Source: Candidatus Jordarchaeia archaeon
GTDB lineage: Archaea; Asgardarchaeota; Jordiarchaeia; Jordiarchaeales; Jordiarchaeaceae
Length of the DNA: 39,871 nucleotides
Assembly (NCBI GenBank): GCA_018383815.1
Contig: JAHAWU010000017.1
Location: 1 to 39,871 of the forward strand
Reading direction: 5' to 3'
The notes below the pieces were generated by a model. It was not told where the DNA came from and made no database searches. It saw nothing but the letters and a program-made list of their open reading frames with translations. Below, in pieces: positions 39,228 to 39,871 of this stretch (its first letter is position 1; each line of letters opens with the position of its first letter). The translations under genes and the position numbers were made by a program.

Positions 39228-39871
39228 ATCCTCAAAAGCGAAGCGGTGTTATTTTTAACCATATTTGCTGTAATTATTAATATTATGCATTAGGAAATAA
39301 ATAATGTACTATTATAGAAGCTTCGTTTAACATTATGTATTCCGCTCATGAAAACCAATCTGGCAGAATATTCCTACTTTTTCGAAAAGGCTCTAAGAGG
39401 TTTCCCTTCCTTGTAGCGAAGGATCTTCAAAAATATTTGATGTTGGCTTTCTTTTGGCTTTTAGAGCCTCACCGCCCCTTTTTGCCAAGGCAGCCAAAGA
39501 ATTCCATATGTTTAATCAAAATGCTATTCGGCTGTGTTGTTATACTTTTGGGATGTTTCTTGCCTCCGCAAATACTCGTCTCCTTTCTACGGAAAGATGT
39601 TAAAAGGGGAAATGAGGACTCCGGCAAAATTTCCCAAAACTATGAATGTTACCTAAACATATAGAATATATCCCGTTTTGTATGTAAGTATCAATTCGGT
39701 GCCAATTATTAGAGATTCGGAACTCCAAAAATCAAATTTCAGTATTTGAAAATGAAATGTGTGTTTAAAACTGGTTTTGGCTGGTGGGCAGCCACCAGAA
39801 CCGCAATGCCGCAGCCCTGGACTCCTTTTTAACTCAAAGAGAGGCTTTCTTCAAGAGCCTTCCAGCCCTCC

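Noticed and set aside
39335-39664. 109-aa forward ORF upstream of srp54
   Set aside because: No family resemblance and no clear ribosome-binding site; probably intergenic.
1-39871. CRISPR arrays, intact IS elements or defence islands
   Set aside because: No regularly spaced repeats, transposase or Cas-like ORFs seen; gene content is core archaeal housekeeping.

Overview
This window is from an AT-rich archaeal chromosome and is dominated by housekeeping genes for information processing. These include topA, carS, radB, rps10, tfe, trm56, an MBF1-type HTH protein, PAN, a Trm5/TYW2-like methyltransferase, NAC, the A-type ATPase D subunit, NcsA/TtuA, pelota, two divergent Orc1/Cdc6 paralogs, tsr3, tiaS, deoxyhypusine synthase, pus10, trmY and srp54. 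Reading the sequence directly also shows four RNA genes absent from the ORF track. They are a tRNA-Val(UAC) with a 20-nt intron in the variable region, a tRNA-Ser(GCU) with two 30-nt non-canonical introns, a 7S/SRP RNA, and an RNase P RNA of about 397 nt whose P4 helix appears to lack the conserved bulged U. No CRISPR array or intact mobile element was seen. The leads most worth follow-up are the RNase P P4 anomaly, the doubly split tRNA-Ser, the nucleotidyltransferase / radical-SAM gene pair with a non-canonical Cx5Cx3C motif, the divergent orc1/cdc6 pair with a candidate origin, the 16-Cys zinc-knuckle protein abutting tiaS, and an unexplained structured non-coding tract upstream of rnpB. 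All assignments come from reading the sequence and recalled family motifs; no searches were run.
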